From Oceanospirillaceae bacterium (lineage in GTDB: Bacteria > Pseudomonadota > Gammaproteobacteria > Pseudomonadales > Oceanobacteraceae): DNA of 64,000 nucleotides. Each line of letters starts with the position of its first letter. Position 1 is the stretch's first letter. The position numbers and the translations under genes are program-made. The stretch is taken from positions 186,001-250,000 of the forward strand of contig PBQA01000020.1 in assembly GCA_002724925.1 (NCBI GenBank). Reading direction: 5' to 3'. This document shows positions 37,696 to 47,311 of this stretch, in pieces. The notes under the pieces were generated by a model. That model saw nothing but the letters and a program-made list of their open reading frames with translations, had not been told where the DNA came from and did not search any database.

Positions 37696-39585
37696 TCAGA
37701 GAATCTCAACCTCGTTGCCGTGCGTCTCTAACCATTCCTTACGGTCAGAGGAGCGCTTCTTCGCCAACAGCATATCCATCATTTCATTGGTGCCATCCCC
37801 CGGCTCCAGCGACAGCTGGACGAGACGTCGGGTATTCGGGTCCATCGTGGTTTCACGTAACTGCATCGGGTTCATTTCACCCAGACCTTTAAAGCGCTGG
37901 ACGTTCACTTTGCCACGCTTATTTTCGGCTTTAATGCGTTCAAGAACGCCCTGCTTTTCACCTTCGTCTAACGCGTAGTAGACATCTTTACCGACGTCGA
38001 TCCGGTACAGCGGCGGCATCGCGACATAGACGTGACCATCCGCCACCAGCTTGCGGAAGTGACGGACAAACAACGCACACAGCAGAGTCGCGATATGCAG
38101 ACCATCGGAGTCTGCGTCGGCGAGGATACAGATCTTGCCGTAACGCAGGCCATCAAGGTTATCTGATGCTGGGTCAATCCCAAGAGCAACGGCGATATCG
38201 TGTACTTCCTGCGATGCCAGAATTTCTCCTGACTCCACTTCCCAGGTATTCAGAATCTTACCGCGCAGCGGCATGATGGCCTGAAACTCGCGATCACGGG
38301 CCTGCTTGGCAGAACCACCCGCCGAATCACCTTCCACCAGAAAGAGTTCCGTGCGTTCGCTGTCCTGACCGGTACAGTCGGCCAGCTTGCCCGGCAGAGC
38401 TGGGCCTTGGGTAATCTTCTTACGTGCAACTTTCTTGGATTTGCGCAAACGCGACTGCGCACTGGATATCGCCAGTTCGGCCAGGCGCTCGGCATCCGCG
38501 GTATTTTCATTCAGCCAAAGCGCGAAGGCGTCTTTCACTACGCCCGAGATAAAGGCTGAGGCTTCACGGGAAGACAGACGCTCTTTGGTCTGACCCGCAA
38601 ACTGAGGGTCCGCTAATTTCGCAGACAAAACATATGAGCAGCGTTCCCAGAGATCATCTGGCGTCAGCTTGATCCCGCGCGGCAACAGGTTGCGGAATTC
38701 GCAGAACTCACGCAACGCGTCGAGCAAGCCAGAACGGAAGCCATTCACATGAGTACCGCCCTGCGCGGTCGGGATCAGGTTAACGTAGCTTTCCTGCAGC
38801 AGCTCCCCGCCTTCGGGCAGCCAGAGTACGGCCCAGTCGACACCTTCAGTATCACCGCTCATTGCACCTGTGAAAGGCTCTTCGGGGATGGCTTCCCAGC
38901 CGCTTGTCGAGACTTTGAGGTAATCTTTCAGGCCATCTTCGTAATACCACTCAGCACTGTCTTCAGCGTTAGGGGCATTGAACTTGATACGCAGCCCCGG
39001 GCAGAGAACCGCTTTAGCACGCAGGTTGTGCTTGAGTCGTGCAACAGAAAACTTGGGAGTATCGAAGTATTGAGGGTCCGGTAAGAAGCGAACGCTGGTA
39101 CCAGTGCGCTTCTTACCACAGGTGTCTACCACCTGAAGATCAATCGCTTTATAACCGTCTTTAAAACCAATACGCTGGACCTGACCGTCGCGCCAGATAG
39201 TGACTTCGAGCACCTGCGACAGGGCATTGACGACAGAAACACCGACACCGTGCAGACCACCGGAGAACTGGTAGTTGTCATTACTGAACTTACCCCCAGC
39301 ATGTAACTGAGTAAGAATCAGTTCAACGCCCGAAATACCATGTTCAGGGTGAATATCCGTTGGCATACCACGACCGTCGTCGAGCACAGTCATTGAGCCA
39401 TCTTCGTGCAGCGTCACTTCGATCTTGCTGGCGTGACCTGCGAGAGCTTCGTCCACCGAGTTATCAATCACTTCCTGCGCCAGGTGATTCGGGCGGGTAG
39501 TTTCGGTGTACATGCCCGGACGCTTACGGACCGGGTCCAGACCACTCAGGACTTCAATCGATGAGGCGGTGTATTGCTTTGACAT
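37696..39585 (-). CDS. parE: DNA topoisomerase IV subunit B
   Basis: The ATG at 39585 follows GGGGA; a TTG five codons upstream is less likely. The 629-residue product matches the E. coli ParE length. Domains are a GHKL ATPase ([60 protein letters not shown]), a transducer domain, and a Toprim domain ([35 protein letters not shown]). It ends with the conserved [20 protein letters not shown] tail. The absence of the long GyrB-specific insert separates it from gyrB at 60277. Confidence 0.97.
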   Translation of the reverse strand: MSKQYTASSIEVLSGLDPVRKRPGMYTETTRPNHLAQEVIDNSVDEALAGHASKIEVTLHEDGSMTVLDDGRGMPTDIHPEHGISGVELILTQLHAGGKFSNDNYQFSGGLHGVGVSVVNALSQVLEVTIWRDGQVQRIGFKDGYKAIDLQVVDTCGKKRTGTSVRFLPDPQYFDTPKFSVARLKHNLRAKAVLCPGLRIKFNAPNAEDSAEWYYEDGLKDYLKVSTSGWEAIPEEPFTGAMSGDTEGVDWAVLWLPEGGELLQESYVNLIPTAQGGTHVNGFRSGLLDALREFCEFRNLLPRGIKLTPDDLWERCSYVLSAKLADPQFAGQTKERLSSREASAFISGVVKDAFALWLNENTADAERLAELAISSAQSRLRKSKKVARKKITQGPALPGKLADCTGQDSERTELFLVEGDSAGGSAKQARDREFQAIMPLRGKILNTWEVESGEILASQEVHDIAVALGIDPASDNLDGLRYGKICILADADSDGLHIATLLCALFVRHFRKLVADGHVYVAMPPLYRIDVGKDVYYALDEGEKQGVLERIKAENKRGKVNVQRFKGLGEMNPMQLRETTMDPNTRRLVQLSLEPGDGTNEMMDMLLAKKRSSDRKEWLETHGNEVEIL

Positions 39586-39651
39586 CTGTTCCCCTGTCAA
39601 ACCATGAATTGCAGTAATGTCCGGAGTATACCGGGGCGTGGGGGAGTCTGC

Positions 39652-40260
39652 CTACCAGAGGCGACTCAAGTGCCCCAGCATCTGAGGCACCCGGTCGATA
39701 AAATGCTGGAAACTATGATCCCCGCCGCCCTCCAGCCAGCCCGGACATTCGCGGTAAAGCTCAGCAGCATGCCGGTAATCGAGAGTTTCATCGCCTGTCT
39801 GCAATAGCAGCAGCAGATTCTGCGGATTCTGAACAACGGGCGTATTGAGCGCTTCAAGCTGATGCAGGTGCGCTTCTTCGAGCAACAGTGTTTCGCCCGT
39901 ATGGTAGTGAGTGTGCTCGCCGAGGTAATGCCTGAACAATTCGAACGGCCGGACCGCAGGGTTGATCAATACAGCAGGGACATCGTGTTTTTCGGCTAAA
40001 AAGGTCGCGTAAAAGCCACCCAACGAACTGCCAACAATCCAGACCCGGTCATGCTTCTCACGCAATTCCGCCAGGGCCTGCTCGGCCAGTGCAATGGCAT
40101 CCTGGGGAGCGAAGTGAATAAAAGGGGCGTTAATGGAACCGAGCTCGGGATGTTCACGGAACAGAGCCATCATCTGCTGGGCCTTCTCGGATGCGGGTGA
40201 GCTGAGAAAACCGTGTAGATAAAGGCAGCCGCTGTTTTGCACAGAGGCCGGAATCAGCAT
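39652..40260 (-). CDS. yqiA: YqiA-like esterase (alpha/beta hydrolase)
   Basis: The 202-residue small hydrolase has CLYLHGFLSSPASEKA and the nucleophile elbow VGSSLGGFYATFLAEK. INPAVRPFELF follows, with a C-terminal His in GGGDHSFQHF. E. coli YqiA hydrolyses short acyl esters such as palmitoyl-CoA model substrates. It lies 1 bp after cpdA and 66 bp before parE, exactly the E. coli order cpdA-yqiA-parE, which supports the name. Confidence 0.92.
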   Translation of the reverse strand: MLIPASVQNSGCLYLHGFLSSPASEKAQQMMALFREHPELGSINAPFIHFAPQDAIALAEQALAELREKHDRVWIVGSSLGGFYATFLAEKHDVPAVLINPAVRPFELFRHYLGEHTHYHTGETLLLEEAHLHQLEALNTPVVQNPQNLLLLLQTGDETLDYRHAAELYRECPGWLEGGGDHSFQHFIDRVPQMLGHLSRLW

Positions 40261-40261
40261 A

Positions 40262-41068
40262 TCAATATCCTGTCTGGGTACGATCTACCGCAAAGGATAC
40301 ATGGCTCAGGCGTTCAACGCCCGTGCTGATACGCCCATCTTTGTGCAGCTCTAACCAGCGGAAACCGGGCGCAGCCTCATCAAGACTGAAACCACTGGTC
40401 TGCGGCTCAAACTGTATACAGGTTGAGGGCGTGGACATCAGGCGCACGCCATTCACGTAACCATCGCAGCTCTGATGCACGTGCCCCCAAAGCACACCTT
40501 TGGCGTTGTCATGAGTACTCAGAATTTCCATCAGCGCCTGACGGTTGCGCAAACCGATGTTGTCCATCCACTCGCTATTCATCGGGATCGGATGGTGGTG
40601 CAGGCAAGCGAGCGTATGCAGGTCATCCCGCTCCGTCAGAGCACGTTCGAGCATATCCAACTCTTCCTGCCTGAGCTGGCCAAACACAGCACCTTCCACC
40701 TGAGAATCGAGCATCACAATCTGCCAGTGTTCGCTGCGAATCACCTTATGCAGATGATCCCGCTCACGTCCGACTTTCTCAAGGTTGCGGGGTTCGTCAT
40801 GATTTCCGGGAAGCCAGAAGACAGGAGCACCGAAGCGGGCCATGGCATCGTCCAGCAGGCGGTAGGATTGTTCGCTGCCATCCTGAGACAGGTCGCCTGT
40901 GACCAGCATGGCATCGGCCTGAAACGGAAACGCATCCAACTGAGACAGAACGGCATGCATACTGTCGTACGTGGGTACGCCCAGCAGCTTACCACCGATA
41001 TCCCCGAAGAGATGGGTATCGGTCACCTGCACGATGCGCAATGTCTCGGCGGATGTCAGTTGGAACAC
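40262..41068 (-). CDS. cpdA: 3',5'-cAMP phosphodiesterase CpdA
   Basis: The 268-residue class III cyclic-nucleotide phosphodiesterase has all metallophosphoesterase blocks: VTDTHLFG (DxH), TGDLSQDG, LPGNHDEP (GNHD), CLHHHPIP and WGHVHQS. Two metal ions are bound by these residues and hydrolyse cAMP, lowering CRP activity. It sits between yqiB and yqiA with near-zero spacing to yqiA. The gene order is as in E. coli. Confidence 0.95.
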   Translation of the reverse strand: MFQLTSAETLRIVQVTDTHLFGDIGGKLLGVPTYDSMHAVLSQLDAFPFQADAMLVTGDLSQDGSEQSYRLLDDAMARFGAPVFWLPGNHDEPRNLEKVGRERDHLHKVIRSEHWQIVMLDSQVEGAVFGQLRQEELDMLERALTERDDLHTLACLHHHPIPMNSEWMDNIGLRNRQALMEILSTHDNAKGVLWGHVHQSCDGYVNGVRLMSTPSTCIQFEPQTSGFSLDEAAPGFRWLELHKDGRISTGVERLSHVSFAVDRTQTGY

Positions 41069-41220
41069 GTTGGCCTCAGTGTGAATTTCAGTGGGCTGAG
41101 ACTATATATTAGACGTCTGTCAAAGCCCCGAACGGAAACCCATCACATATCGGAATATACGGGCCAATATACGAAAAAAGTACCAGCCCAGGCCAGAGTG
41201 GCCCGGCTCAACACACTTAA

Positions 41221-41676
41221 TTAAAAGGTCGGCGTAAAACTGAAAGGCTGCTCGACATGCCCGTGCTGCAGACAGTGCTCGAGCCAGTCGGCAAGAAACT
41301 TATTCAGCTGAATTTTTTCATCGGGCATGCGCATCTGAGGATTGGGGTATTGATACCGCCCCTCAAATTTATGCTGGTTCTGGTAACTCAGCACCTCGGC
41401 CATGCTGGCGTCGTGGTACAGGCGCACATTCATGGAAGGAGGAGTGACCCACTCCGGGCTCAAGCCCTCCTGCTGTACGGTCAGCATCGTGGTGTATGGC
41501 TGCACCTCGTCGATCCTGATCCGCACCCGGGCACTCTGATCACCCATCCCTGTGATCGCAAACGTGCGCTCACCGCCTTCGTCGGTCTCAGGCAGCAAGC
41601 GAAGGAATCGCAGGTAATTCGACTCGGCAACGGAAGCCATTTCCTGCAGGTCAGGGACGTAGCGTTTACGGCGCAA
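41221..41676 (-). CDS. yqiB: DUF1249 family protein YqiB
   Basis: The 151-residue protein has the DUF1249 start (KRYVPDLQEMASVAESNYLRFLRLLP). A beta-rich core (RVRIRIDEVQPYTTMLTVQQEG) and the segment MNVRLYHDASMAEVLSYQNQHKFEGRYQYPNPQMRMPDEKIQLNKFLADWLEHCLQHG follow. The biochemical role is not known. Its position between nudF and cpdA is conserved with E. coli. Confidence 0.92.
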   Translation of the reverse strand: MRRKRYVPDLQEMASVAESNYLRFLRLLPETDEGGERTFAITGMGDQSARVRIRIDEVQPYTTMLTVQQEGLSPEWVTPPSMNVRLYHDASMAEVLSYQNQHKFEGRYQYPNPQMRMPDEKIQLNKFLADWLEHCLQHGHVEQPFSFTPTF

Positions 41677-41819
41677 GCGTTCTCTCCGGAGTAAATATCA
41701 AAGACACAACACCTTAGCAGGACGCATGAAGATTTTCCTGATCAGCGCCACTACCGGCAATGTCAGACATGACTGAAGACGCCCTCAAAAGAGCGCATGT
41801 GTCGTCCTGAACGCTGCCT

Positions 41820-42431
41820 TTAAGCAGTCACTGAGGCGTGATTAATCTTCAGCCATTGTAACGCCATAATGGTCGCCGCGTTGTTGATGGTGCCATCCTC
41901 CACACCGCGATAGGCATCGTCAAACGGCACCACAAATGCACGGATGTCTTCATGTTCGTCATCAAGACCATGCAGCCCGCCCATGCCTTCACTGTCGATC
42001 AGTCCACAGAAAATCGCGACCTTTTCGCTGGTACCGCCTGGGGACACCCAGTAATTGCACACAGGAATCAGGCGGGTGGGCACGGTGCCAGCCTCTTCTT
42101 CGGATTCACGCAAGGCGACGTCCTCAGGCGTTTCGCCCTCTTCCACCATGCCCGCGACCAGCTCAATCAGCCAGGGAGAACGTTCATCCTCAAGCGCCCC
42201 GACGCGAAACTGCTCAAGCAGCACCACTGCATCTTTTTTGGGATCAAACAGCAGGACACAGACCGCCTGCCCGCGCTCGAAAAGCTCACGAGTGAACGGC
42301 CCCATCCATTCGCCGTTAAAGCGTTTATGGCGAAGGGTGAGCTTTTCCATGCGGAAGAACCCCTGATATGCGACTTCTTTTGCCTCCACGACGACATCGG
42401 CGGCTGTCATGGGCGATGGGAAAACGGACAT
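41820..42431 (-). CDS. nudF: ADP-ribose pyrophosphatase (Nudix)
   Basis: The start at 42431 gives 203 residues. The open frame continues upstream to 42815, but that part overlaps the divergent tolC and has no protein-like conservation. The Nudix box is complete at residues 94-116 (G-MVEEG-E-TPEDVAL-RE-S-EE-AG). After it comes the ADP-ribose-specific proline-containing stretch YWVSPGGTSEKVAIFCG. It hydrolyses ADP-ribose to AMP and ribose-5-phosphate. It is divergent from tolC with a 183-bp gap, as in E. coli. Confidence 0.94.
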   Translation of the reverse strand: MSVFPSPMTAADVVVEAKEVAYQGFFRMEKLTLRHKRFNGEWMGPFTRELFERGQAVCVLLFDPKKDAVVLLEQFRVGALEDERSPWLIELVAGMVEEGETPEDVALRESEEEAGTVPTRLIPVCNYWVSPGGTSEKVAIFCGLIDSEGMGGLHGLDDEHEDIRAFVVPFDDAYRGVEDGTINNAATIMALQWLKINHASVTA

Positions 42432-42614
42432 GCTTGACCTATCTATATATCTATACAAGAATATTCGAATAAACACCGGCAATACTGACTGTTCGCTCAG
42501 TAGCAACAAAGGTGAAACTGAAAGCCGGATAATTTCTGTTAGACTTGGTGCACCTCCGGAAATTCCAGGGGCACCTGAGAGCATTTTATACCTTCTCCTG
42601 GGAAAGGCACCTTT

Positions 42615-43922
42615 ATGAAAAAACTGCTTACTCTGACATCTGCAATCCTGTTGCCATCGGCCGTTATTGCTGCAGATCTCAGCACCATATACGACATGGC
42701 CGCCAGCAACGACCCACAAATTGCTGCTGCCCGCGCCAGTCGCGAAGCAGATGCATACAACGTCATGATCGCCCGCGGCGCTCTGCTGCCACAGGCAGAA
42801 GCCAGCTACACGCACACTAATGTCGAAATCGAAATCGACGGTGTAAACGGACTGGTCACTGATTACGAACTCGGCGCATTCTCGGTTACCGCCGGAATGT
42901 CACTGTTCAACCTGAACAGCTGGTACACCTACAAGGCAGCTCGCGCTGGTAACGACAACGGCATTTACGAGCTGCAAATGGCCGAACAGCAACTGCTGCT
43001 TCGTACGGCGGAAGCCTACTTCAACGTCCTGCGTGCCGAAGACAACCTGTCGACTGCCGATGCTGAACTGAAAGCCGTGCAACGCTCACTGGAGCAAACT
43101 AAGCAGCGCTATGACGTCGGCCTGACTGCAATTACCGATGTTCATTCGGCGCAAGCCGCTTACGATCTGAGTTATGCCAACCTGCTGGGCCAGCAGGCAA
43201 ACCGCCAGATTCAGTACGAAACGCTTGAGCAGCTGACAGGCCAGACCATCAGTGATGTTGCTGCGTTGAAAGGCTCGGTGGATATGAATCGTCCAGAGCC
43301 TGCCGATCCGAACGCCTGGGTTACTTCCGGCATGGATAAATTCCCGGGCCTGCGCATGGTGGACTCACAACTTGAAGCCGCTCGCCTGCAACGCAACGCC
43401 GCACGTGCAGCGCACCTGCCTACCGTAGAAGTTTTTGCTAACTATGAAGACGGCGATCAGGCCACAACCATCACCGAAGATCCTGCTAGCGCCACCCGAA
43501 CCGCTTATGGCATCAAGGTATCAGTACCTCTGCTGGCCGGTGGTTCTCTGTATGCTCAGACCAAACAGGCTGCTCTGAATTACGCTGCCGCTGACTATCT
43601 GCTTGAGAACGAACGACGCACAGTTCGTCAGAATATCCGTACTCTGTACCTGCAGGTCCAGAATGATGTTCTGAACATCAAGGCACGCCAGCAGTCGATC
43701 CGCTCTGCACGTAGTGCACTGGATGCGACCCAGACAGGTTATAAAGTCGGTACCCGTAATATTGTTGAAGTGCTCGACGCACAGCAGCAGCTGTACGGTG
43801 CAGAGCGTGACTACGCAAACGCGCGTTATGACTACATCATCAACCTGCTGACCCTGAAGTACTACGCAGGCACGCTGAACGAAGGTGACATCAATATGCT
43901 GAACGGCTGGCTGCAAGGCTGA
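42615..43922 (+). CDS. tolC: TolC family outer-membrane efflux protein
   Basis: The 435-residue precursor has a signal peptide cleaved at VIA-AD. It has the internal duplication of the TolC channel: two repeats with coiled-coil helices, the first starting LSTIYDMAASNDPQIAAARASREA. Recognisable blocks are AEAYFNVLRAEDNLSTADAELKAVQRSLEQTKQRYDVGLTAITDVHSAQAAYD and TGYKVGTRNIVEVLDAQQQLYGAERDYANARYDYI. It forms the trimeric outer-membrane exit duct for tripartite pumps and type I secretion. The ribosome binding site (GGAAAGGC) is good and a strong terminator follows. Confidence 0.95.
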   Translation: MKKLLTLTSAILLPSAVIAADLSTIYDMAASNDPQIAAARASREADAYNVMIARGALLPQAEASYTHTNVEIEIDGVNGLVTDYELGAFSVTAGMSLFNLNSWYTYKAARAGNDNGIYELQMAEQQLLLRTAEAYFNVLRAEDNLSTADAELKAVQRSLEQTKQRYDVGLTAITDVHSAQAAYDLSYANLLGQQANRQIQYETLEQLTGQTISDVAALKGSVDMNRPEPADPNAWVTSGMDKFPGLRMVDSQLEAARLQRNAARAAHLPTVEVFANYEDGDQATTITEDPASATRTAYGIKVSVPLLAGGSLYAQTKQAALNYAAADYLLENERRTVRQNIRTLYLQVQNDVLNIKARQQSIRSARSALDATQTGYKVGTRNIVEVLDAQQQLYGAERDYANARYDYIINLLTLKYYAGTLNEGDINMLNGWLQG

Positions 43923-43951
43923 ACAGCTTTCAGTAAGACACCAACCAGCGT

Positions 43952-43979
43952 GAAAAAAGGGGCCTTGGCCCCTTTTTTC
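43952..43979. terminator. Terminator after tolC
   Basis: Perfect 13-bp palindrome arms GAAAAAAGGGGCC / GGCCCCTTTTTTC with a 2-nt loop, 30 bp after the tolC stop. Symmetric, so usable in both directions. Confidence 0.9.
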
Positions 43980-44022
43980 GTGTTCGTTTACTTCCCCCAG
44001 TAAAGACGGGGCGTCTGCCCCC

Positions 44023-44050
44023 TGTTATCCCGCGCCGCCACTGCTATAAT
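44023..44050 (+). promoter_or_regulatory. Promoter of glyQS
   Basis: Extended -10 TGCTATAAT ends at 44050, with a modest -35-like TGTTAT 16 nt upstream. The -10 ends 41 bp before the glyQ GTG. Confidence 0.55.
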
Positions 44051-44091
44051 CGCCAGTCTTTGAATTCGCGCAAACCACAGGAATTATCACC

Positions 44092-45081
44092 GTGAGTGAG
44101 AGCCGCCATAACATCAAAACCTTCCAGGGCCTTATCGCTGCCCTGCAGGAATACTGGTCCGAACAGGGCTGTGTGATCAACCAACCGCTCGATATGGAAG
44201 TCGGTGCCGGTACCTTCCACACCGCTACCTTTCTTCGTGCCATTGGCCCTGAGAACTGGGCATCTGCCTATGTTCAGCCAAGCCGTCGCCCGACCGATGG
44301 CCGTTATGGTGAGAACCCGAACCGTCTGCAGCACTACTACCAGTTCCAGGTGGTTCTGAAACCTAATCCGGTAAACATTCAGGAGCTCTACCTCGATTCG
44401 CTGCGTGCAATGGGCGTTGATCCTCTGGTGCACGACATCCGCTTCGTTGAAGACAACTGGGAATCTCCAACGCTGGGCGCCTGGGGTCTGGGTTGGGAAG
44501 TCTGGCTGAACGGTATGGAAGTCACTCAGTTCACGTACTTCCAGCAAGTGGGCGGCCTTGAGTGCTTCCCGGTGACTGGCGAAATCACCTATGGTCTTGA
44601 GCGTATCGCCATGTACCTGCAGGAAGTCGATTCTGTTTACGATCTGGTCTGGACATACGGCCCGGACGGCAAAGCCGTGACTTACGGCGATGTATTCCAC
44701 CAGAACGAAGTCGAGCAGTCGGCGTACAACTTTGAACACGCGGACGTAGACTTCCTGTTCACTGCGTTTGATCAGTACGAAAAAGACTGCGCTCGCCTGA
44801 TTGATGCTGGCTTGCCTCTGCCAGCCTACGAACAGGTTCTGAAGGCATCACATACCTTCAACCTCCTCGATGCCCGTGGCGCCATCTCTGTGACCGAGCG
44901 TCAGGGCTATATCCTCCGCGTCCGTACTCTGGCGCGCTCAGTTGCTCAGGCGTACTTCAACAGCCGTGCAGAGCTGGGCTTCCCACTGGCTGAAGAAGCC
45001 AACCGTGCTGATGTGCTCGCCAAGTATCAGGCCGAAAAAGCCGACCGCGAAGCAAAAGCTGCCGCTCAGGAGGAGAAGTAA
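44092..45081 (+). CDS. glyQ: Glycine--tRNA ligase alpha subunit
   Basis: The 329-residue protein starts from GTG. It contains the class II synthetase core of the alpha2-beta2 enzyme: [63 protein letters not shown] and [21 protein letters not shown]. It forms glycyl-adenylate and charges tRNA-Gly together with GlyS. A TATAAT promoter lies 42 bp upstream and glyS starts 1 bp after the stop codon. Confidence 0.98.
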   Translation: MSESRHNIKTFQGLIAALQEYWSEQGCVINQPLDMEVGAGTFHTATFLRAIGPENWASAYVQPSRRPTDGRYGENPNRLQHYYQFQVVLKPNPVNIQELYLDSLRAMGVDPLVHDIRFVEDNWESPTLGAWGLGWEVWLNGMEVTQFTYFQQVGGLECFPVTGEITYGLERIAMYLQEVDSVYDLVWTYGPDGKAVTYGDVFHQNEVEQSAYNFEHADVDFLFTAFDQYEKDCARLIDAGLPLPAYEQVLKASHTFNLLDARGAISVTERQGYILRVRTLARSVAQAYFNSRAELGFPLAEEANRADVLAKYQAEKADREAKAAAQEEK

Positions 45082-45082
45082 A

Positions 45083-47161
45083 ATGAGCCAGTCTAATAAA
45101 GATTTTCTGGTAGAGCTCGGTACCGAAGAGCTGCCACCAACGGCGTTAAAGTCGCTGTCTGACGCTTTCACTACTGGTGTTGAAGCCGGCCTGACCGACG
45201 CTGGAATCAGCTTTGGCGACGTGACCAGCTACGCGGCACCGCGTCGTCTGGCGATCACCATTGAAGCGCTACAGACCGAACAGGAAGACAAAGAAGAAAC
45301 CCTGTACGGCCCACCCGCCAAGATCGCCTTTGATGCCGACGGCAAGCCCACCAAAGCGGCAGAAGGGTTCGCTTCGCGCGCGGGCGCGACCGCCGCTGAC
45401 CTGCAGACAGCCCCGGATTCGCACGGCAAAAACGCCGGTAAGCTGATGATACAGCGCACGATTAAGGGCAAGCAGACCAGTGAACTCCTGGGTGACATCG
45501 TCCAGAACAGCCTCGACAAACTGCCGATTCCTAAGCGCATGCGCTGGGGAGCATCGCGGGTTGAATTCGTGCGTCCGGTTCAGTGGCTGGTCATGCTGCT
45601 GGGCAATACCGTCGTCGACGCCGAAGTGCTGGGTCTGAAAGCGGGCAACACCAGCCGTGGACACCGCTTCCATGCGCCGGGCGAAGTGACCATCGCAGAA
45701 CCGCTGGCGTATCAGGAAACCCTGCGCGGCGCGTATGTAATGACCAGCTTTGCTGAACGCTCCGCTCTGATCAAAGAACAGGTCACCGCCGAGGGTAAGA
45801 AACTCGGTGGCGAAGCCATCATCGATGACGACCTTCTTGATGAAGTCACCGCACTGAACGAGTGGCCGGTGGCATTGGCTGGCTCGTTCGATGAAGACTT
45901 CCTGCGCGTTCCGCCAGAAGCGCTGGTGTCTTCGATGAAAGAACACCAGAAATACTTCCACGTGATGAAAGACGGCAAACTGCTGCCTAATTTCATTACC
46001 GTGTCGAACATCGAATCAAAAGATCCGGCGCAGGTGATCTCGGGTAACGAGAAAGTGATCCGCCCGCGTCTGGCGGACGCCGCCTTCTTCTGGGATACCG
46101 ACCGTAAGCAGAAGCTGGAAAGCCGTTTTGAGAAACTCGAAAACGTCGTCTGGGTGAATAAACTCGGTTCGATTGCCGATAAAGCCCGCCGCATCAGCGC
46201 ACTGGCGACCCGTATCGCCGGCGAAACCGGTGGCGATGCTGCACTGGTTCAACGCGCAGCGCAGCTATGCAAAAACGACCTCGTCAGTCAGATGGTCTTT
46301 GAATTCACTGACCTGCAGGGGCTGGCTGGTAAATACTACGCTGAACACGATGGCGAACACGCTGACGTTGCGGCGGCCATGGTCGAGCAGTACATGCCTG
46401 CTTTTGCCGGTGATGAACTGCCTGCGACACAAACCGGTACCCTGATCGCACTGGCCGATCGTCTCGACAGCCTGGTTGGTCTGTTTGGCCTTGGCCAGAT
46501 TCCGACCGGCTCGAAAGACCCATTTGCCCTGCGTCGTGCATCACTCGGTGTACTGCGACTTCTGGTAGAGAAAGAAATCGACATCGACCTCGGCACCCTG
46601 ATCGACTGGGCGCTGGCATCGGAGTGGAAAACCGCACCTAAGGCCGACACCAAAGCCACCCTGATCGAATACATGCTGGATCGTTTCAGCGCCTGGTACG
46701 CGGATGAAAACATCCCGACCGGCGTATTCCAGGCAGTACGCGCTCTGGGCGTGACTAACGCACTCGACATTAATCGTCGCGTTAAAGCCGTGTACGAATT
46801 CAGCAAGCTCGATGCCGCCGAATCACTGGCCGCCGCGAACAAGCGTGTATCCAACATCCTCGCCAAAAACGGCGGCGATACAGTCGAAGCCAAGGTTAAC
46901 GGCGAACTGCTTTCGCAGAACGAAGAGCAGGTACTGGCCCGCGAAATCGCCGCCAAACAGCAGGCACTTGAGCCATTGATGGCCAACGGTGACTACGCTG
47001 CCGCGTTGAACGAACTGGCTGGACTGCGCACTGCCGTCGATGCCTTCTTCGACAACGTGATGGTGATGGCCGATGACGACGCCGTGAAAGACAACCGCTT
47101 GGCACTGCTGAAGCAGCTGCAGGGGCTGTTTATCGGTATCGCGGATATTTCGGTGTTGTAA
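45083..47161 (+). CDS. glyS: Glycine--tRNA ligase beta subunit
   Basis: The ATG at 45083 follows the AGGAGAAG ribosome binding site located at the end of glyQ. The frame is open further upstream but that part is the glyQ shadow. The 692-residue product carries KDFLVELGTEELPPTALKSL, the AAPRRLAI and GHRFHAP blocks, the HD-like helical segment, and a C-terminal DALR anticodon-binding domain (FDNVMVMADDDAVKDNRLALLKQLQ). It is followed by a strong terminator. Confidence 0.98.
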   Translation: MSQSNKDFLVELGTEELPPTALKSLSDAFTTGVEAGLTDAGISFGDVTSYAAPRRLAITIEALQTEQEDKEETLYGPPAKIAFDADGKPTKAAEGFASRAGATAADLQTAPDSHGKNAGKLMIQRTIKGKQTSELLGDIVQNSLDKLPIPKRMRWGASRVEFVRPVQWLVMLLGNTVVDAEVLGLKAGNTSRGHRFHAPGEVTIAEPLAYQETLRGAYVMTSFAERSALIKEQVTAEGKKLGGEAIIDDDLLDEVTALNEWPVALAGSFDEDFLRVPPEALVSSMKEHQKYFHVMKDGKLLPNFITVSNIESKDPAQVISGNEKVIRPRLADAAFFWDTDRKQKLESRFEKLENVVWVNKLGSIADKARRISALATRIAGETGGDAALVQRAAQLCKNDLVSQMVFEFTDLQGLAGKYYAEHDGEHADVAAAMVEQYMPAFAGDELPATQTGTLIALADRLDSLVGLFGLGQIPTGSKDPFALRRASLGVLRLLVEKEIDIDLGTLIDWALASEWKTAPKADTKATLIEYMLDRFSAWYADENIPTGVFQAVRALGVTNALDINRRVKAVYEFSKLDAAESLAAANKRVSNILAKNGGDTVEAKVNGELLSQNEEQVLAREIAAKQQALEPLMANGDYAAALNELAGLRTAVDAFFDNVMVMADDDAVKDNRLALLKQLQGLFIGIADISVL

Positions 47162-47181
47162 GCGTACTTCGCGCTACTAAC

Positions 47182-47217
47182 AAGCCCGACATGTAGAAGT
47201 ACATGTCGGGCTTTTTT
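47182..47217 (+). terminator. Rho-independent terminator of glyQS
   Basis: 13-bp stem AAGCCCGACATGT / ACATGTCGGGCTT with 5-6 nt loop and T6 run, 20 bp after glyS. Confidence 0.92.
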
Positions 47218-47311
47218 GTTTAATAAACAGACATCTGTCACAGCGTGACTATGGCCTGATCCGGCCCGCATTGTTACACTCGGATCAATTCAGGATTATC
47301 TGCAACGGACT

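Noticed and set aside
42432-42815. N-terminal extension of nudF by 128 codons
   Set aside because: Overlaps the start of the divergent tolC gene and its leader; real Nudix proteins start near 42431.
44942-45082. 47-codon N-terminal extension of glyS
   Set aside because: Lies inside glyQ in another frame; the ATG at 45083 has an excellent ribosome binding site and the known GlyS N-terminus.
45269-45961. Long minus-strand frame inside glyS
   Set aside because: Antisense to a strongly conserved synthetase gene with no supporting signals.
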